Assembly (NCBI RefSeq): GCF_018100925.1
Contig: NZ_JAGJEH010000004.1
Location: 124,001-188,000 of the forward strand
Origin: Pseudoalteromonas luteoviolacea
GTDB lineage: Bacteria > Pseudomonadota > Gammaproteobacteria > Enterobacterales > Alteromonadaceae
Direction: 5' to 3'
Length of the DNA: 64,000 nucleotides
Under the pieces are notes generated by a model. It did not search any database and was not told the DNA's origin. It worked only from the letters and a program-made list of their open reading frames with translations. The position numbers and the translations under genes are program-made. Positions 27,519 through 36,542 of this stretch are shown here, piece by piece. Position 1 is the first letter of the stretch, and each line of letters opens with the position of its first letter.

Positions 27519-29339
27519 GTGTTAAAAACAATACAGAAATTATCGTTTATAAAGGTTTTTTTAATTGCATTCAGCTTTTTCTCGGGCTATGCATTTTCGA
27601 ACCAGATTAGCGTAAAAGAAACTACCAACACCTATTTGGTTAATTCAGGCGAAGGATTTTCAGTATATGAAGTATCTGGAACAGATTACCAAGAATATGC
27701 TTCTCGTATTAGTCGATTAGCCCGTACACCTGCATCTCCGGGCGACACTCAATCATTGGAATCAGTTGAATGGTCAGAAGCAGCTCAAGCTGTAACCTCA
27801 TTACACACATCAACTAGAGCCTATGTATTTGAAAACTTAGTCGGTGTGATGAATTCTGATCTACCTTATGCCGTCAAAGTTGATATATTGGATGACTACG
27901 ATGTGACGCCTAATAGTGACTTGCTGTCAGTCAACACGGGTTTAATTGTCATTGACGAAAACTTTGCCTTAGAAACAATGAAAGGTTCTTCAAGCCTGCT
28001 TGCTGTAGGTGGTGGCAGTTCGACTAGCACCCAATCAGTAAATGGCGATCAGACCATTCGCGGATTTTGTAAAAAACGTTGGCATAATCGTACTAAGTCA
28101 GACAAACTTGATATAACGTCTCTTAAAAAGTCTGCAGATATAAAAGATAATTTAACGTTTACTGCTGATACAGGTATTGCAGGCTCAATTAATTACTCAA
28201 TTTCCTACAAATATAAAACAAACCGTTGTTCATTCAAAGTGCCTTATAAACACTCTGTAACTGGGTTTAATGCTAAAGGCTCTCTCTACTCTGATAATGG
28301 TAAACTGAGAGTACAAGGTACAGTTATAGATACGACAAATAAGTTTCTTTATAACGAAAGCATTAAAACATTTGAAAAAGACCTTGATTTTTGGGTCGGC
28401 CCAGTAAGAATCGTTTGGTTTCATGAGTTAGACCTACGCGCAAGAATACGCGGCGGTGTAAAATTAGAAGCTGAGGTTGATCTTAACTATAACGTATCTG
28501 GAAAATATGAATTCGACTTCGTTTGCGAAATGGAAGGCGAAAACCGTTGTGCTGAAGCTTCTAAAACAGTAAATACTTTTCAAGTTGATCTAAGCAACCC
28601 TTCTGTTCAAGCGGGTGTATCAGTTAGAGCAAGAGTGCAGCCTGAAATTGCTGTAATATACAAGCAAGGTGCGGGTCTGTACCACAAGAAACTGGAAGTT
28701 GCGAGCTTAACTTTGGAAACGGCACTTTACTCTTACGCCGAGCTTTGGGGTTATTACGGCAATAGCTGTGGCGACGGTAACTATGATGGTATCAATGAAA
28801 CAATAGGTGGTATCGCTATCGATGCAGGTGTTGGTGTGTCTGCAAAGTATTCATGGGGCGTATTAGGCAAAGACTATGATAAACCACTGAAGCTAAAAAT
28901 CATTGAAGGCTGGGTAGAAGTTGATGTTGGCGCAGAAGACGAAGATCTCTTTGTAATGGAAAGAAGCCTTTTCTTTAAAGAGTTAGTAGAGTCAGATGCA
29001 TTCCAACCTCTTATCACTGCACCGGAATCAATTAAATCTGGTAATACCCAAATCAAAGTAGCAATGCGTTCATGTTTTCCTTACACAAGCAATGTTACCT
29101 ATAAGATTGAATGGGGAGATGGCGAAGTTCAAGAAGTAACAGGCAGCCAAGGTGGCTTGTTTGTAGCACATGATTTTGCTGACTATGTTAGTTACCCAAT
29201 TAGAGTAACTGCATTAAAAGATTCAGAGGGTAGAGACTTTAGAGATCTGCACTCAACAAGAGAAGTATTTGCTTCCCCTAATGGTGATATAACTTTCAAC
29301 CCTGGTGTACTCGTTGCGGTGTTGCACTCTCTACTATAA
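27519..29339 (+). CDS. Large exported protein of unknown function
   Basis: 606 residues starting at GTG with GGGACA upstream. The signal peptide spans about 1-28 (FLIAFSFFSGYAFS). A glycine/serine linker (SSLLAVGGGSSTSTQ, about 157-171) divides an N-terminal part from a beta-rich central part (about 180-420) in which long alternating strands and paired Cys suggest a beta-sandwich or barrel. The C-terminal segment (about 505-590), with YKIEWGDGEVQEVTG and HDFADYVSYPIRVTA, looks like a PKD-type domain. The central region matches nothing I recognise. Probably secreted or surface-exposed. Strong terminator downstream. Confidence 0.6.
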   Translation: MLKTIQKLSFIKVFLIAFSFFSGYAFSNQISVKETTNTYLVNSGEGFSVYEVSGTDYQEYASRISRLARTPASPGDTQSLESVEWSEAAQAVTSLHTSTRAYVFENLVGVMNSDLPYAVKVDILDDYDVTPNSDLLSVNTGLIVIDENFALETMKGSSSLLAVGGGSSTSTQSVNGDQTIRGFCKKRWHNRTKSDKLDITSLKKSADIKDNLTFTADTGIAGSINYSISYKYKTNRCSFKVPYKHSVTGFNAKGSLYSDNGKLRVQGTVIDTTNKFLYNESIKTFEKDLDFWVGPVRIVWFHELDLRARIRGGVKLEAEVDLNYNVSGKYEFDFVCEMEGENRCAEASKTVNTFQVDLSNPSVQAGVSVRARVQPEIAVIYKQGAGLYHKKLEVASLTLETALYSYAELWGYYGNSCGDGNYDGINETIGGIAIDAGVGVSAKYSWGVLGKDYDKPLKLKIIEGWVEVDVGAEDEDLFVMERSLFFKELVESDAFQPLITAPESIKSGNTQIKVAMRSCFPYTSNVTYKIEWGDGEVQEVTGSQGGLFVAHDFADYVSYPIRVTALKDSEGRDFRDLHSTREVFASPNGDITFNPGVLVAVLHSLL

Positions 29340-29357
29340 TCACCATTTAACATAAAT

Positions 29358-29405
29358 TTGCTGCTACTTTCTGGCTCGAAACACAATCCTAGAAAGTAGC
29401 AGCAA
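29358..29405. terminator. Bidirectional terminator between convergent genes
   Basis: A 15-bp perfect stem (TTGCTGCTACTTTCT and its complement) with an 18-base loop between the exported-protein gene and the minus-strand GNAT gene. U-tracts are weak on both sides. Confidence 0.7.
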
Positions 29406-29441
29406 CAACTTATAAGATCGGTCTTTATACAAGAGCTCTCA

Positions 29442-29852
29442 TTACTTCAAACTATTAAACTTTTTGGTCATACCTTGGCTTTTCGGCGCCACCAGTCGAT
29501 AGCCTAGCTTCTCGTAAAACTCAGGTTCATCAGCTATCATCGACACATATGAGCCATCTAAAACCACTGATGCTAAATACCTATCAATAAACGTCATCAC
29601 TTCACGGCCAAGACCCTGTCCCTGATATTTGGGGTCGACAGCAACATCCACAATTTCAAAGTTACAAGCGCCGTCGCCAACAACTCGCCCCATACCAATT
29701 AATAGCCCCTCTTTACGAATAGATACACCATATAGTGTATTAGGTAATCCAATCTCAGCGGCCTTCAAGGACTTAGCAGACAGCCCAGCTGTCACCCGCA
29801 AATCACAATACTCTTGTGGTGTCGGAATTTGTTCTTCAATTGTGTAGTTCAT
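29442..29852 (-). CDS. GNAT-family N-acetyltransferase
   Basis: 136 residues with the acetyl-CoA signature VDVAVDPKYQGQGLGREVMTFID (about 68-90) and the C-terminal YEKLGYRLVAPKSQGM. The N-terminal TPQEYCDLRVTAGLSAKSLKAAE is typical of small GNATs that act on amino groups of metabolites. Substrate unknown. GAGGAA precedes the ATG. Confidence 0.88.
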   Translation of the reverse strand: MNYTIEEQIPTPQEYCDLRVTAGLSAKSLKAAEIGLPNTLYGVSIRKEGLLIGMGRVVGDGACNFEIVDVAVDPKYQGQGLGREVMTFIDRYLASVVLDGSYVSMIADEPEFYEKLGYRLVAPKSQGMTKKFNSLK

Positions 29853-29949
29853 AATCTTTCCTCGGCAATATTGAGAAGATTATACACAATACTGTTTATA
29901 TATACAGTTGTTTAATACTTGAGTTAGGCAAAAGAAAGGGAGAGTAGCT

Positions 29950-30075
29950 ATGAAGAAATGTGCATGTAAAGCAAAGCGTTGCGAGCAAAAGTACTGTAAA
30001 CAAAAGTTAATTTACAATGTAATAAGAAAAGAAGCAGGGCTATTACTAGCCCTACTATTAATTGTTATGGTTTAA
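29950..30075 (+). CDS. Possible Cys-rich single-helix micropeptide
   Basis: 41 codons, ATG preceded by GGGAG. The product starts MKKCACKAKRCEQKYCKQK (four Cys, very basic) and ends in a hydrophobic helix (LLLALLLIVMV). That layout could suit a metal-binding or membrane-active peptide. Against it: its 3' part coincides with a hairpin that looks like the terminator of the opposite gene, and its end overlaps that gene's stop by 11 bases. Treat as tentative. Confidence 0.3.
   Translation: MKKCACKAKRCEQKYCKQKLIYNVIRKEAGLLLALLLIVMV
30023..30053 (-). terminator. Terminator of the small exported-protein gene
   Basis: Stem AGGGCT/AGCCCT (30036-30041 and 30048-30053) with a 6-base loop. Read leftward it is followed by GCTTCTTTTCTTATT. 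It begins 12 bases past the minus-strand stop. Confidence 0.6.
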
Positions 30076-30388
30076 TATAAGCCGCATATGCTGTATTTGT
30101 GTTTTTTCCACCCCAAGGCGTCGCGCCACAATGACTTGCCCAAAACCCTATTTTTTTACCACTGGCCATTGCTGTCAAAGCTAAACTGTACATCTGGTCA
30201 AAGCCCTCTTTTGTTTTATCAAGCTTAACCACTCCAGAGATATCGCAATTTTTAGGGTTTTGCATTCCATCTCCCCACATGTACACATGCCCATGCTCTA
30301 CTTGGATATGTTTTATTAAGAATGCACCTGTATTAGCACTAGATATAAATGGAGCACATAGCAGAGCAAATGCGAATATTTTTTTCAT
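30065..30388 (-). CDS. Small exported protein of unknown function
   Basis: 107 residues from the ATG at 30388 (AAGGA about ten bases upstream; an ATG nine bases earlier overlaps that site). The signal peptide MKKIFAFALLCAPFISSAN is clear. The compact mature domain of about 88 residues has two Cys (one in PKNCDISG, one in ASHCGATPWGG), probably disulfide-linked, and ends AYAAYIKP. The layout recalls small secreted beta-fold proteins common in Vibrio and Shewanella, some likened to toxin B subunits; I cannot assign it. Confidence 0.6.
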   Translation of the reverse strand: MKKIFAFALLCAPFISSANTGAFLIKHIQVEHGHVYMWGDGMQNPKNCDISGVVKLDKTKEGFDQMYSLALTAMASGKKIGFWASHCGATPWGGKNTNTAYAAYIKP

Positions 30389-31183
30389 TATTATCATCCT
30401 TATTTAATTTCAAAACAATAATAAACAACTTTTTTAACAAACTCAACAAAGCAATTAAAATAAAAACAAATCTACACACAACATTAATTGCCACATAAAA
30501 AATGATGGATAAATTAAAAAACACGATGAAAAGGGTTGGTTGATTTTAAACTAACATCACTTTAACGCGCAATTTATGACCAAAAACCCATAAATTCCAA
30601 AGGAATATTTAATTCAAAAATAAGGCCGTTAAATTATTTTTTGTGATAATAAAATCATTACCGTAAATCAAGTCGGATGAACAGCAGCAACAAAAATGGT
30701 GATTTTTAAATCAAGCTTAGAAGAGCAGGAAATAATAATTTCGCCAGTTCGATGACGCAGCATTAACACATGCTGCCAATCCAGTAGAAGTGCAGCAACC
30801 CACTGATTGCTATTGGTAAAACATCAATCTGGGAACACATATTGAAAATTGAAAAACCCATTCTCAATTCAAAACGCCTCCATTAGTGGTATTTTGCAGA
30901 AAAATGTCGATTTAAATCACAATGGAATATGATACTTCCAGCAATTTTCCGCCCCCTACCCCCATCACGATTGCGCTTTAAAATCCCTACACCGACACTC
31001 TACGCGCGCCCACTGTAACTCGCTGTACACTTAGCCAAGTCTATGTGAAAAAACAATATAATCAAAAAACTTCTACATTGTTAATTTAAAGTGGGTATTC
31101 CTAATCTTAGGCTGCTCTCTACTAAAACTCTACACGTACCACACAAAAGTTATCTAGCAGTTACCGTTACCTTTGCCCACCTT
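30389..31183. other. Long intergenic region, no gene found
   Basis: Nearly 800 bases, AT-rich at first and more mixed near 30950-31030. All frames were checked by eye. A frame at about 30754-30810 whose reading ends PVEVQQPTDCYW is closed by stops upstream and has no start. No hairpin terminator or repeat is convincing. Confidence 0.4.
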
Positions 31184-31534
31184 TTACTTCGTACCTACGA
31201 GATGATTGCACTTTCTAATACCAATTGTGGTTATCACTGTAAACACACCGTACATAACTAATTTGCCAACCCATGTAGATGAAGGCAGGGAGCCAACCAA
31301 CCTTAAATAGTCATTTACAATGAATATGCCTAAGCCAACAATCACCGCTGTTGATTTAAAACACCAACGACCGCCATATTTAATGGTAATTATAGATAAT
31401 AAAAGCACAAACAAAGATATGTAATATGCCAGTATGGACATCGCGCCAGGTACAAGACTTGGTGCATAAAGAAGCAAAGAAAAAGCAACTGAAACCCAGT
31501 GGTAACAACTTAAAATAATGCTTTTATAATTCAT
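31184..31534 (-). CDS. Small four-helix membrane protein
   Basis: 116 residues with about four hydrophobic helices (7-24, 32-50, 58-76, 88-106) and a short basic tail. AAGGAA precedes the ATG. It starts 25 bases after the stop of the upstream lipoprotein gene, so the two are probably co-transcribed. No family recognised. Confidence 0.55.
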   Translation of the reverse strand: MNYKSIILSCYHWVSVAFSLLLYAPSLVPGAMSILAYYISLFVLLLSIITIKYGGRWCFKSTAVIVGLGIFIVNDYLRLVGSLPSSTWVGKLVMYGVFTVITTIGIRKCNHLVGTK

Positions 31535-31559
31535 TACCTTTCCTTGATATTAAGCTTAT

Positions 31560-32144
31560 TTAATTCCAGTTTATAAGTTCTATTTGACCATTTCCGACAT
31601 AACTGAAAGTCAGGTTAACGGCACCAGCAGTATTATTTAAGTCAACCAACTTATCGCAATCAACCTTCTTTGCGCATTCAAATGCTTGGCCTAGAAATTT
31701 AAAAGATCCGTTGTTCGATACAAACGTACTGTCCAACAAATCAACATTTGAATATTTATACTCTGTGTCGATAGGATCTTCCTGTTGTGTAGATATTTCG
31801 CTCAATTGATATTGCATACTGCTACCATCCGTTGGAGGGTTTTTAACATCCTTGGTCTTGACGACTAGTTCGTAGCGCGTGCCCCATTGATAGTCAAAAT
31901 TCTCAATGTCCCCATAAAATAGTTCAAACTCGTGCTCTTCATTTCCCTCGACTCTCAGGCACAGCTGCTGTACAACACTTGTACAGGGAGAGCGGTAAGA
32001 TGATAACTTTAATGTTTCTACATACTCTATATCGATGTTATTTTGAGTTGTTTCTTTTATGCTTGGATCTATGTTGGTATTTTCGCTGGATGAACCGCAA
32101 GCTACTAAACCGATTGATAGAATACAAAATAAAATTCGCTGCAT
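31560..32144 (-). CDS. DUF4377-like lipoprotein
   Basis: 194 residues from the ATG at 32144 (AAGGGA upstream). The signal ends in the lipobox IGLVACGSSS, so Cys after cleavage would be lipidated. The mature domain has paired Cys (SPCTSVVQQLCLRVEG), FELFYGDIENFDYQWGTRYELVVKTKDV and a SMQYQLSEI segment, the pattern of DUF4377, often seen in heat-shock HslJ-like lipoproteins. Probably outer-membrane-anchored. First of a two-gene unit with the small membrane protein. Confidence 0.7.
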   Translation of the reverse strand: MQRILFCILSIGLVACGSSSENTNIDPSIKETTQNNIDIEYVETLKLSSYRSPCTSVVQQLCLRVEGNEEHEFELFYGDIENFDYQWGTRYELVVKTKDVKNPPTDGSSMQYQLSEISTQQEDPIDTEYKYSNVDLLDSTFVSNNGSFKFLGQAFECAKKVDCDKLVDLNNTAGAVNLTFSYVGNGQIELINWN

Positions 32145-32220
32145 ATAATTTCCCTTATATCGATACATATAGGGAATAATTACATATTACATTGCGTTAT
32201 TCTGTTTCTATTTGTAAACG

Positions 32221-32850
32221 TCACTGTTCGTTATCAAGTACTATTTTACTCGCGAGCCCAATAAGCAATAAACCCGAAATCCCTTCAAGCACTTGTGTGT
32301 ACTGCTTGGCTCTATCACTCCTAAATACCCAACTCCCAGCGACGGCATACACTAAATTGCAAACTGTTGCTAAGGAACTAAAAATCAACCCATAAATTAA
32401 TAGATACCACGCTGTATTTGCACTATGAGGATCGATAAACTGAGGTAAAAACGATAGGAAAAATAACGCCACTTTAGGATTTAAAACACTGACGATTACA
32501 CCTTGCAGAAAGATATTGTTTGTGTGTTCTCCTTGGTGAATTAAATCTAGCTGTGATGTCCCTTGGTACACGGAAATCAGACATTTTACTCCCAAATAGC
32601 CAAGATATAGTGCGCCCAGTATTTTTACTATGTTAAATAACAGAGCAGAACTTAATATAACAGCAGACAACCCCAAACATGCGGCGACAGTATGACAAAC
32701 GTAACCGACACCGAGCCCTGAAGCAGCTTTTACGCCACTTGTGACTTGTCCTCTCATGGTATTTGTCACAATATAAATAACATCCGGACCAGGGATTAAA
32801 TTGATCGCCAAACAGGCTAGAACAAACACATATATAGAACTAAACTCCAT
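32221..32850 (-). CDS. LysE-family amino-acid exporter
   Basis: 209 residues, six transmembrane helices. The LysE/RhtB signature LAINLIPGPDVIYIVTNTMRGQ lies at 14-35, with GYLGVKCL near 100 and SVLNPKVALFFLSFLPQFI near 125, typical of this family. It would export amino acids or related metabolites by proton exchange; the specific substrate is not predictable. AGAGG precedes the ATG. Confidence 0.9.
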   Translation of the reverse strand: MEFSSIYVFVLACLAINLIPGPDVIYIVTNTMRGQVTSGVKAASGLGVGYVCHTVAACLGLSAVILSSALLFNIVKILGALYLGYLGVKCLISVYQGTSQLDLIHQGEHTNNIFLQGVIVSVLNPKVALFFLSFLPQFIDPHSANTAWYLLIYGLIFSSLATVCNLVYAVAGSWVFRSDRAKQYTQVLEGISGLLLIGLASKIVLDNEQ

Positions 32851-33082
32851 TTATCGCACCTCTCACATTATATTTATCTTTAAAACTGACGTGACATGAA
32901 TACCTATTTATATCAAGGTGAAAAATTCAGGTGTTACGTAGTGCCTCTTTTCCCTTCGTATTCTTGAACGGTTACTAAAATAGTTGCTAGGATTAACCCT
33001 TCTCGGTAATGAGTTGATTTAATTCTGTGTACATGTTCATATTTAACTCATCCCTATTTCGATTTATTGAACACATAGCCAC

Positions 33083-34273
33083 ATGAATTTACAGTTTTTG
33101 ACAGCTTTTTGCTTTGCAACCTTTGCTTTTCAACTTTATGCTAATACACAACCTCCAGCAAACTCAACCACTATAAAACTAAAGCAGGTTATTCGTCATG
33201 CAGGCAACCAACATTTTGAAGTCGCCAACCCAAGAGACGCATGGCTAACCGATAATAATACTCTATTGATTGTTAGCGGAGACAGCAACTCTCTCTCTAT
33301 TTTTACTCCAAGTAAGCATCACTCTTTCGCTTATTCACAGAGCTTTTCTAAACAAAATGATCAATCAGCGTCACTGGAAGGGGCTTCTAGTATTTCTTTT
33401 TTAAAAGATGCTGACATTGCCATTGTATCGGCTTTTTATAGTGGTTCACTATCAACATTCAAGCTAGGTGATAAAGGCCAATTTAATCACATTGAAACTG
33501 TCAGTGATCACCTAGATATAAAGCAAGCTTTTACTGCGTATCAAGACGTGAAAGACCAAGATATGTTAGACCTTGTTGGAGCATGGGATACGCATATCGT
33601 ACAAGAGAGTCAGCGTTTATATGTCGCAAGCTACCAAAGTAACGCTGTCGGCGAGTTTAAGGTAAGTGATTCTGGAAAGTTAACTCCATTAGGTAGGTTG
33701 CTTCCAAAATACGATTGGGGCAGACCAACATCTATATCCCAACCAAATAATGCCGATTGGCTCTATATCAATGGCTTTGAACAAAGCAAAATATCTGTGC
33801 TGTCTAAAACATCCGAAGGGAAATTCTCCGTCACACAAACAATACAGCATGACAAAAACGGGGTTAAATCCATGCTCAACCCACAGCAACTTATTGTGAC
33901 ACCTGACAATCAATTTTTGTTTGTCGCAGCCTCTAAAAGTAATGCTTTAAATGTATTCAAAAAGGACACATCAGCGCGATTTAATCTTCATCAAGTCATT
34001 ACAAGTGAGCAAAATCCGGGGCTATCTGGGGCTTGTTGTTTGGCGTTTTCTGACAATCAAAATACCCTTTTTGTTGCTGGTGAAACGGATAAAGGCATAC
34101 TCATTTTTGATTTCACACCAAGTACAGGGAAGCTTAGGTTTAGGCAGCATATAACTGAATTGAATCGCCACCAGCTCACTGGCGTTTCATCATTGAGGCT
34201 ATCGGAAGACGAAGAACAATTGGTTGTTACGACTGGGAAAAATAATGAAATCTTTATTCTGAGCCTCGACTAG
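33083..34273 (+). CDS. Exported beta-propeller protein (lactonase/YncE-like)
   Basis: 396 residues. Signal peptide about 1-20. The rest is built of repeats of about 45 residues of the form 'P..a.lt.D.....l.v...s.n.l.vf......g', e.g. PQQLIVTPDNQFLFVAASKS and LSLAFSDNQNTLFVAGETDK-type blades, matching a seven-bladed propeller of the lactonase (PF10282) or YncE kind. A Cys pair (GACCLAF) is present. Binding or lactonase activity cannot be judged from sequence alone. Divergent from the LysE gene; no partner gene. Confidence 0.75.
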   Translation: MNLQFLTAFCFATFAFQLYANTQPPANSTTIKLKQVIRHAGNQHFEVANPRDAWLTDNNTLLIVSGDSNSLSIFTPSKHHSFAYSQSFSKQNDQSASLEGASSISFLKDADIAIVSAFYSGSLSTFKLGDKGQFNHIETVSDHLDIKQAFTAYQDVKDQDMLDLVGAWDTHIVQESQRLYVASYQSNAVGEFKVSDSGKLTPLGRLLPKYDWGRPTSISQPNNADWLYINGFEQSKISVLSKTSEGKFSVTQTIQHDKNGVKSMLNPQQLIVTPDNQFLFVAASKSNALNVFKKDTSARFNLHQVITSEQNPGLSGACCLAFSDNQNTLFVAGETDKGILIFDFTPSTGKLRFRQHITELNRHQLTGVSSLRLSEDEEQLVVTTGKNNEIFILSLD

Positions 34274-34411
34274 TCATTGAGCTAACCTGATCGCTTTGTC
34301 CGGTATGTCTTCCGATTTAATCATACCCATTTGTTATAAATGCATATATGTAAATTGGTTAAATAGTTGCCAAACCGGGCCAGTAATTTTTTGCCGGCCT
34401 TTTTAGCCCCT

Positions 34412-35701
34412 TCAATATAAAGTGCTTAATTTTACCCACTCAAGCTGCCCTACATCTCTTGGAACGTCTAACTCTTCTGCGATATCATAGATTTGGTCAA
34501 CCTGTTTATTTTCAAAATCTCGCTGAAAAGAACCAAGTCGCAGCTTCATCCAGCTTTCAATGGAGTCTGACTTATCAAATAGCGCGGGATTGTTTTCGAT
34601 AGTCTCGTTTAACGCCTCCCAAATGTTAGATTGGATCTGGGGAGGTGTATCTTTCAAGTGCCCCACCACATCTTCCATCAAACCAACACCTTGGTTATCA
34701 TAAGAATCAATTAAATTACTATATAGTTCTGTACGCTGTGATTCACTGGCCATTTTTTCAGAAAACAAGACATAACCTCCGTATGAGCTCTCATATGCAC
34801 TGGTATACTGACTGACATCTACCTGCTTGCCTACGTATTCAAATATGTTGTTTTCACTGTCTTTGTCTACTTCATCAAGCATGTTCAAAAACGAAACCCT
34901 GTCATTATTTTTGACGTTTATCGCCATATCAATTATACCTCGGCTTTGCTCAAACGAACTTTCCTGTAAATGTTGGTTAATAGACATCAGATCTCCTTCT
35001 GAATAACGGTTTTCCGCAAGTAGATCAACGTATTGGTGAGTCAATTTACTGAAATGAATACTTTGCTGTAAGTGAGAACGATGATCCGCAGTTTGCGCAA
35101 AGCTATGCAACTGGATTTCAGCGGGTCCACGATACCCAAACGCGAGAATTGGGGAGTCTGGTTTATCGTTTATTTCCTTGTCTGACAAATGTGCTAACGT
35201 ATCGACAGTATCCTTAATTTGCTCTTCAGACATGTCACTCATTAATGAAATCAACTGCTGTGATTTCTCTTTGTTATGTCCAAACAGGCTGTCTAATCCA
35301 AATGAAGCGGATAACACATCAACAAACGCCGTCAGTGTCTCGTCGTCCATTTTATCCATTACAGCCAGCAACTCTTTTGAAGGCACATAGGTTCTAAGGA
35401 TATCGCTTTGTTCTTTGCTCAGCCTATCCTGATGGGTCAGAAATGCTTCAATATCGTGAGGGTTAGTCAATTCGCCATATTGGTATTGGGGTGGTTCGTG
35501 TGGAGATGACAAATTAATAACTTGGTAACGCTTTGCACGAAATGGAAATGACATCAGATCTGGCGCTTGCTCAATTGTGGCAATCTCTTTACTGCGCAGC
35601 ACCTCGTCAAGTTCTCCCCTTTCAGATTTAGAAACTTTTGCGTTTGACGCAAGTTGACGCATAGCCAACGAATCAATACTCTGCCCTGATTTAATTTGCA
35701 T
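34412..35701 (-). CDS. Soluble protein of unknown function
   Basis: 429 residues with a strong AAGGAG upstream. No signal peptide or membrane helix. It is acidic and apparently almost all helical, with many Asp/Glu/Ser/Gln-rich amphipathic stretches. The N-terminus MQIKSGQSIDSLAMRQLASN is polar and disordered-looking, which is seen in some secreted effectors and in flagellar or export substrates but is no proof. It ends in a conserved-looking DVPRDVGQLEWVKLSTLY. Nothing recognised; monocistronic. Confidence 0.6.
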   Translation of the reverse strand: MQIKSGQSIDSLAMRQLASNAKVSKSERGELDEVLRSKEIATIEQAPDLMSFPFRAKRYQVINLSSPHEPPQYQYGELTNPHDIEAFLTHQDRLSKEQSDILRTYVPSKELLAVMDKMDDETLTAFVDVLSASFGLDSLFGHNKEKSQQLISLMSDMSEEQIKDTVDTLAHLSDKEINDKPDSPILAFGYRGPAEIQLHSFAQTADHRSHLQQSIHFSKLTHQYVDLLAENRYSEGDLMSINQHLQESSFEQSRGIIDMAINVKNNDRVSFLNMLDEVDKDSENNIFEYVGKQVDVSQYTSAYESSYGGYVLFSEKMASESQRTELYSNLIDSYDNQGVGLMEDVVGHLKDTPPQIQSNIWEALNETIENNPALFDKSDSIESWMKLRLGSFQRDFENKQVDQIYDIAEELDVPRDVGQLEWVKLSTLY

Positions 35702-36127
35702 CTTAATCTCCTTATATTAAGTACAACAATTTATCGGCAAGAATAACGGTATCTTTAATACTTATTGCTGAAATTTAACCACTTATTTGACTATCCTATT
35801 CTATTTATGTCGTTTATCAAAACCGTTATAACTATCGTTTATAGACGCATAAATTATTAAGCACTCTCACCTTTTTATTAATACTGTAAAAGCTTACTAA
35901 GCATTTAGGCTTGATAAAAAACGCCACAAAAGTTAACATGCTGTAAATAATGTGTCTTTATCTCAACGTCGGCATTTACCCACTGTGATTAGTAAAGATT
36001 CTTAATGAGACAGGATACTCAATATTTTTATGGCGACAAAAAGCCCTAAATGATACTTGGCGATGTTAGTACTTGTATCACTTTAAAACACAACAAAAAT
36101 CAATAAAATAAACATTAAGGAAGAAAG
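35702..36127. other. Intergenic region with the promoter of precursor peptide 3
   Basis: 426 AT-rich bases between divergent genes. A TTGTAT hexamer about 50 bases before the peptide start may be its -35 region, without a clear -10. No gene seen. Confidence 0.4.
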
Positions 36128-36328
36128 ATGAGACTTAATAAAAAGAAACTAAAAAACCTAAGCCAACAAAAAGAGTTAGTGCAACAGCAAACACCAAATA
36201 TTGCCGGTGGCTTTATTCGTTCGTTTGGGTGTGGACCTAACACATATCACCTTGGTACCTGCCCTTCTCATATGCCTTACGAGACAGGCTGTGCGTGCCC
36301 AGATACACACCCAATTCACTGCGCATAA
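36128..36328 (+). CDS. RiPP-like (class I lanthipeptide-type) precursor peptide 3
   Basis: 66 residues, AAGGAAG upstream. The leader begins MRLNKKKLKNLSQQKELVQQ and ends QQTPNIAGG (residues 20-28), a double-glycine site. The 38-residue core (FIRSFGCGPNTYHLGTCPSH, then MPYETGCACPDTHPIHCA) has five Cys with six Ser/Thr and ends in Cys-Ala. Leader similarity to precursor 2 is high (KKKxKNLS, QQTPxI). A very good terminator follows. No modification or export genes adjoin it, so any processing must be encoded elsewhere. Thioether rings and disulfides are both possible; family assignment is by pattern. Confidence 0.8.
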   Translation: MRLNKKKLKNLSQQKELVQQQTPNIAGGFIRSFGCGPNTYHLGTCPSHMPYETGCACPDTHPIHCA

Positions 36329-36407
36329 CACATTTACTGATATACACCTTAAAGGTGCATCTTAAACGCATTTTAAATTGTGGTTTTTGCGGTATTGCGT
36401 AAATATT

Positions 36408-36447
36408 AAAGGCTGTTAAAACACCAACAAGTTTTATACAGCCTTTT
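36408..36447 (+). terminator. Terminator of precursor peptide 3
   Basis: A 9-bp stem AAAGGCTGT/ACAGCCTTT, a one-base bulge, then six more pairs (TAAAAC/GTTTTA) and an 8-base loop, followed by TAAATT. Begins 80 bases after the stop. Confidence 0.75.
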
Positions 36448-36542
36448 AAATTCATAATAAATGGTGGCCCCCCCCATCCACAGTGTCAAATACATTGCTT
36501 TGATAAGTCTAGATTAAAGCCGACGCTGACAACTTTCATACA

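Noticed and set aside
30339..30524. Minus-strand 61-codon frame upstream of the small exported protein
   Set aside because: Overlaps the signal-peptide region of a better-supported gene in another frame; translation is AT-rich low complexity.
30754..30810. Plus-strand frame ending PTDCYW, looked like a RiPP core
   Set aside because: Two in-frame TAA codons lie just upstream and there is no start codon or leader.
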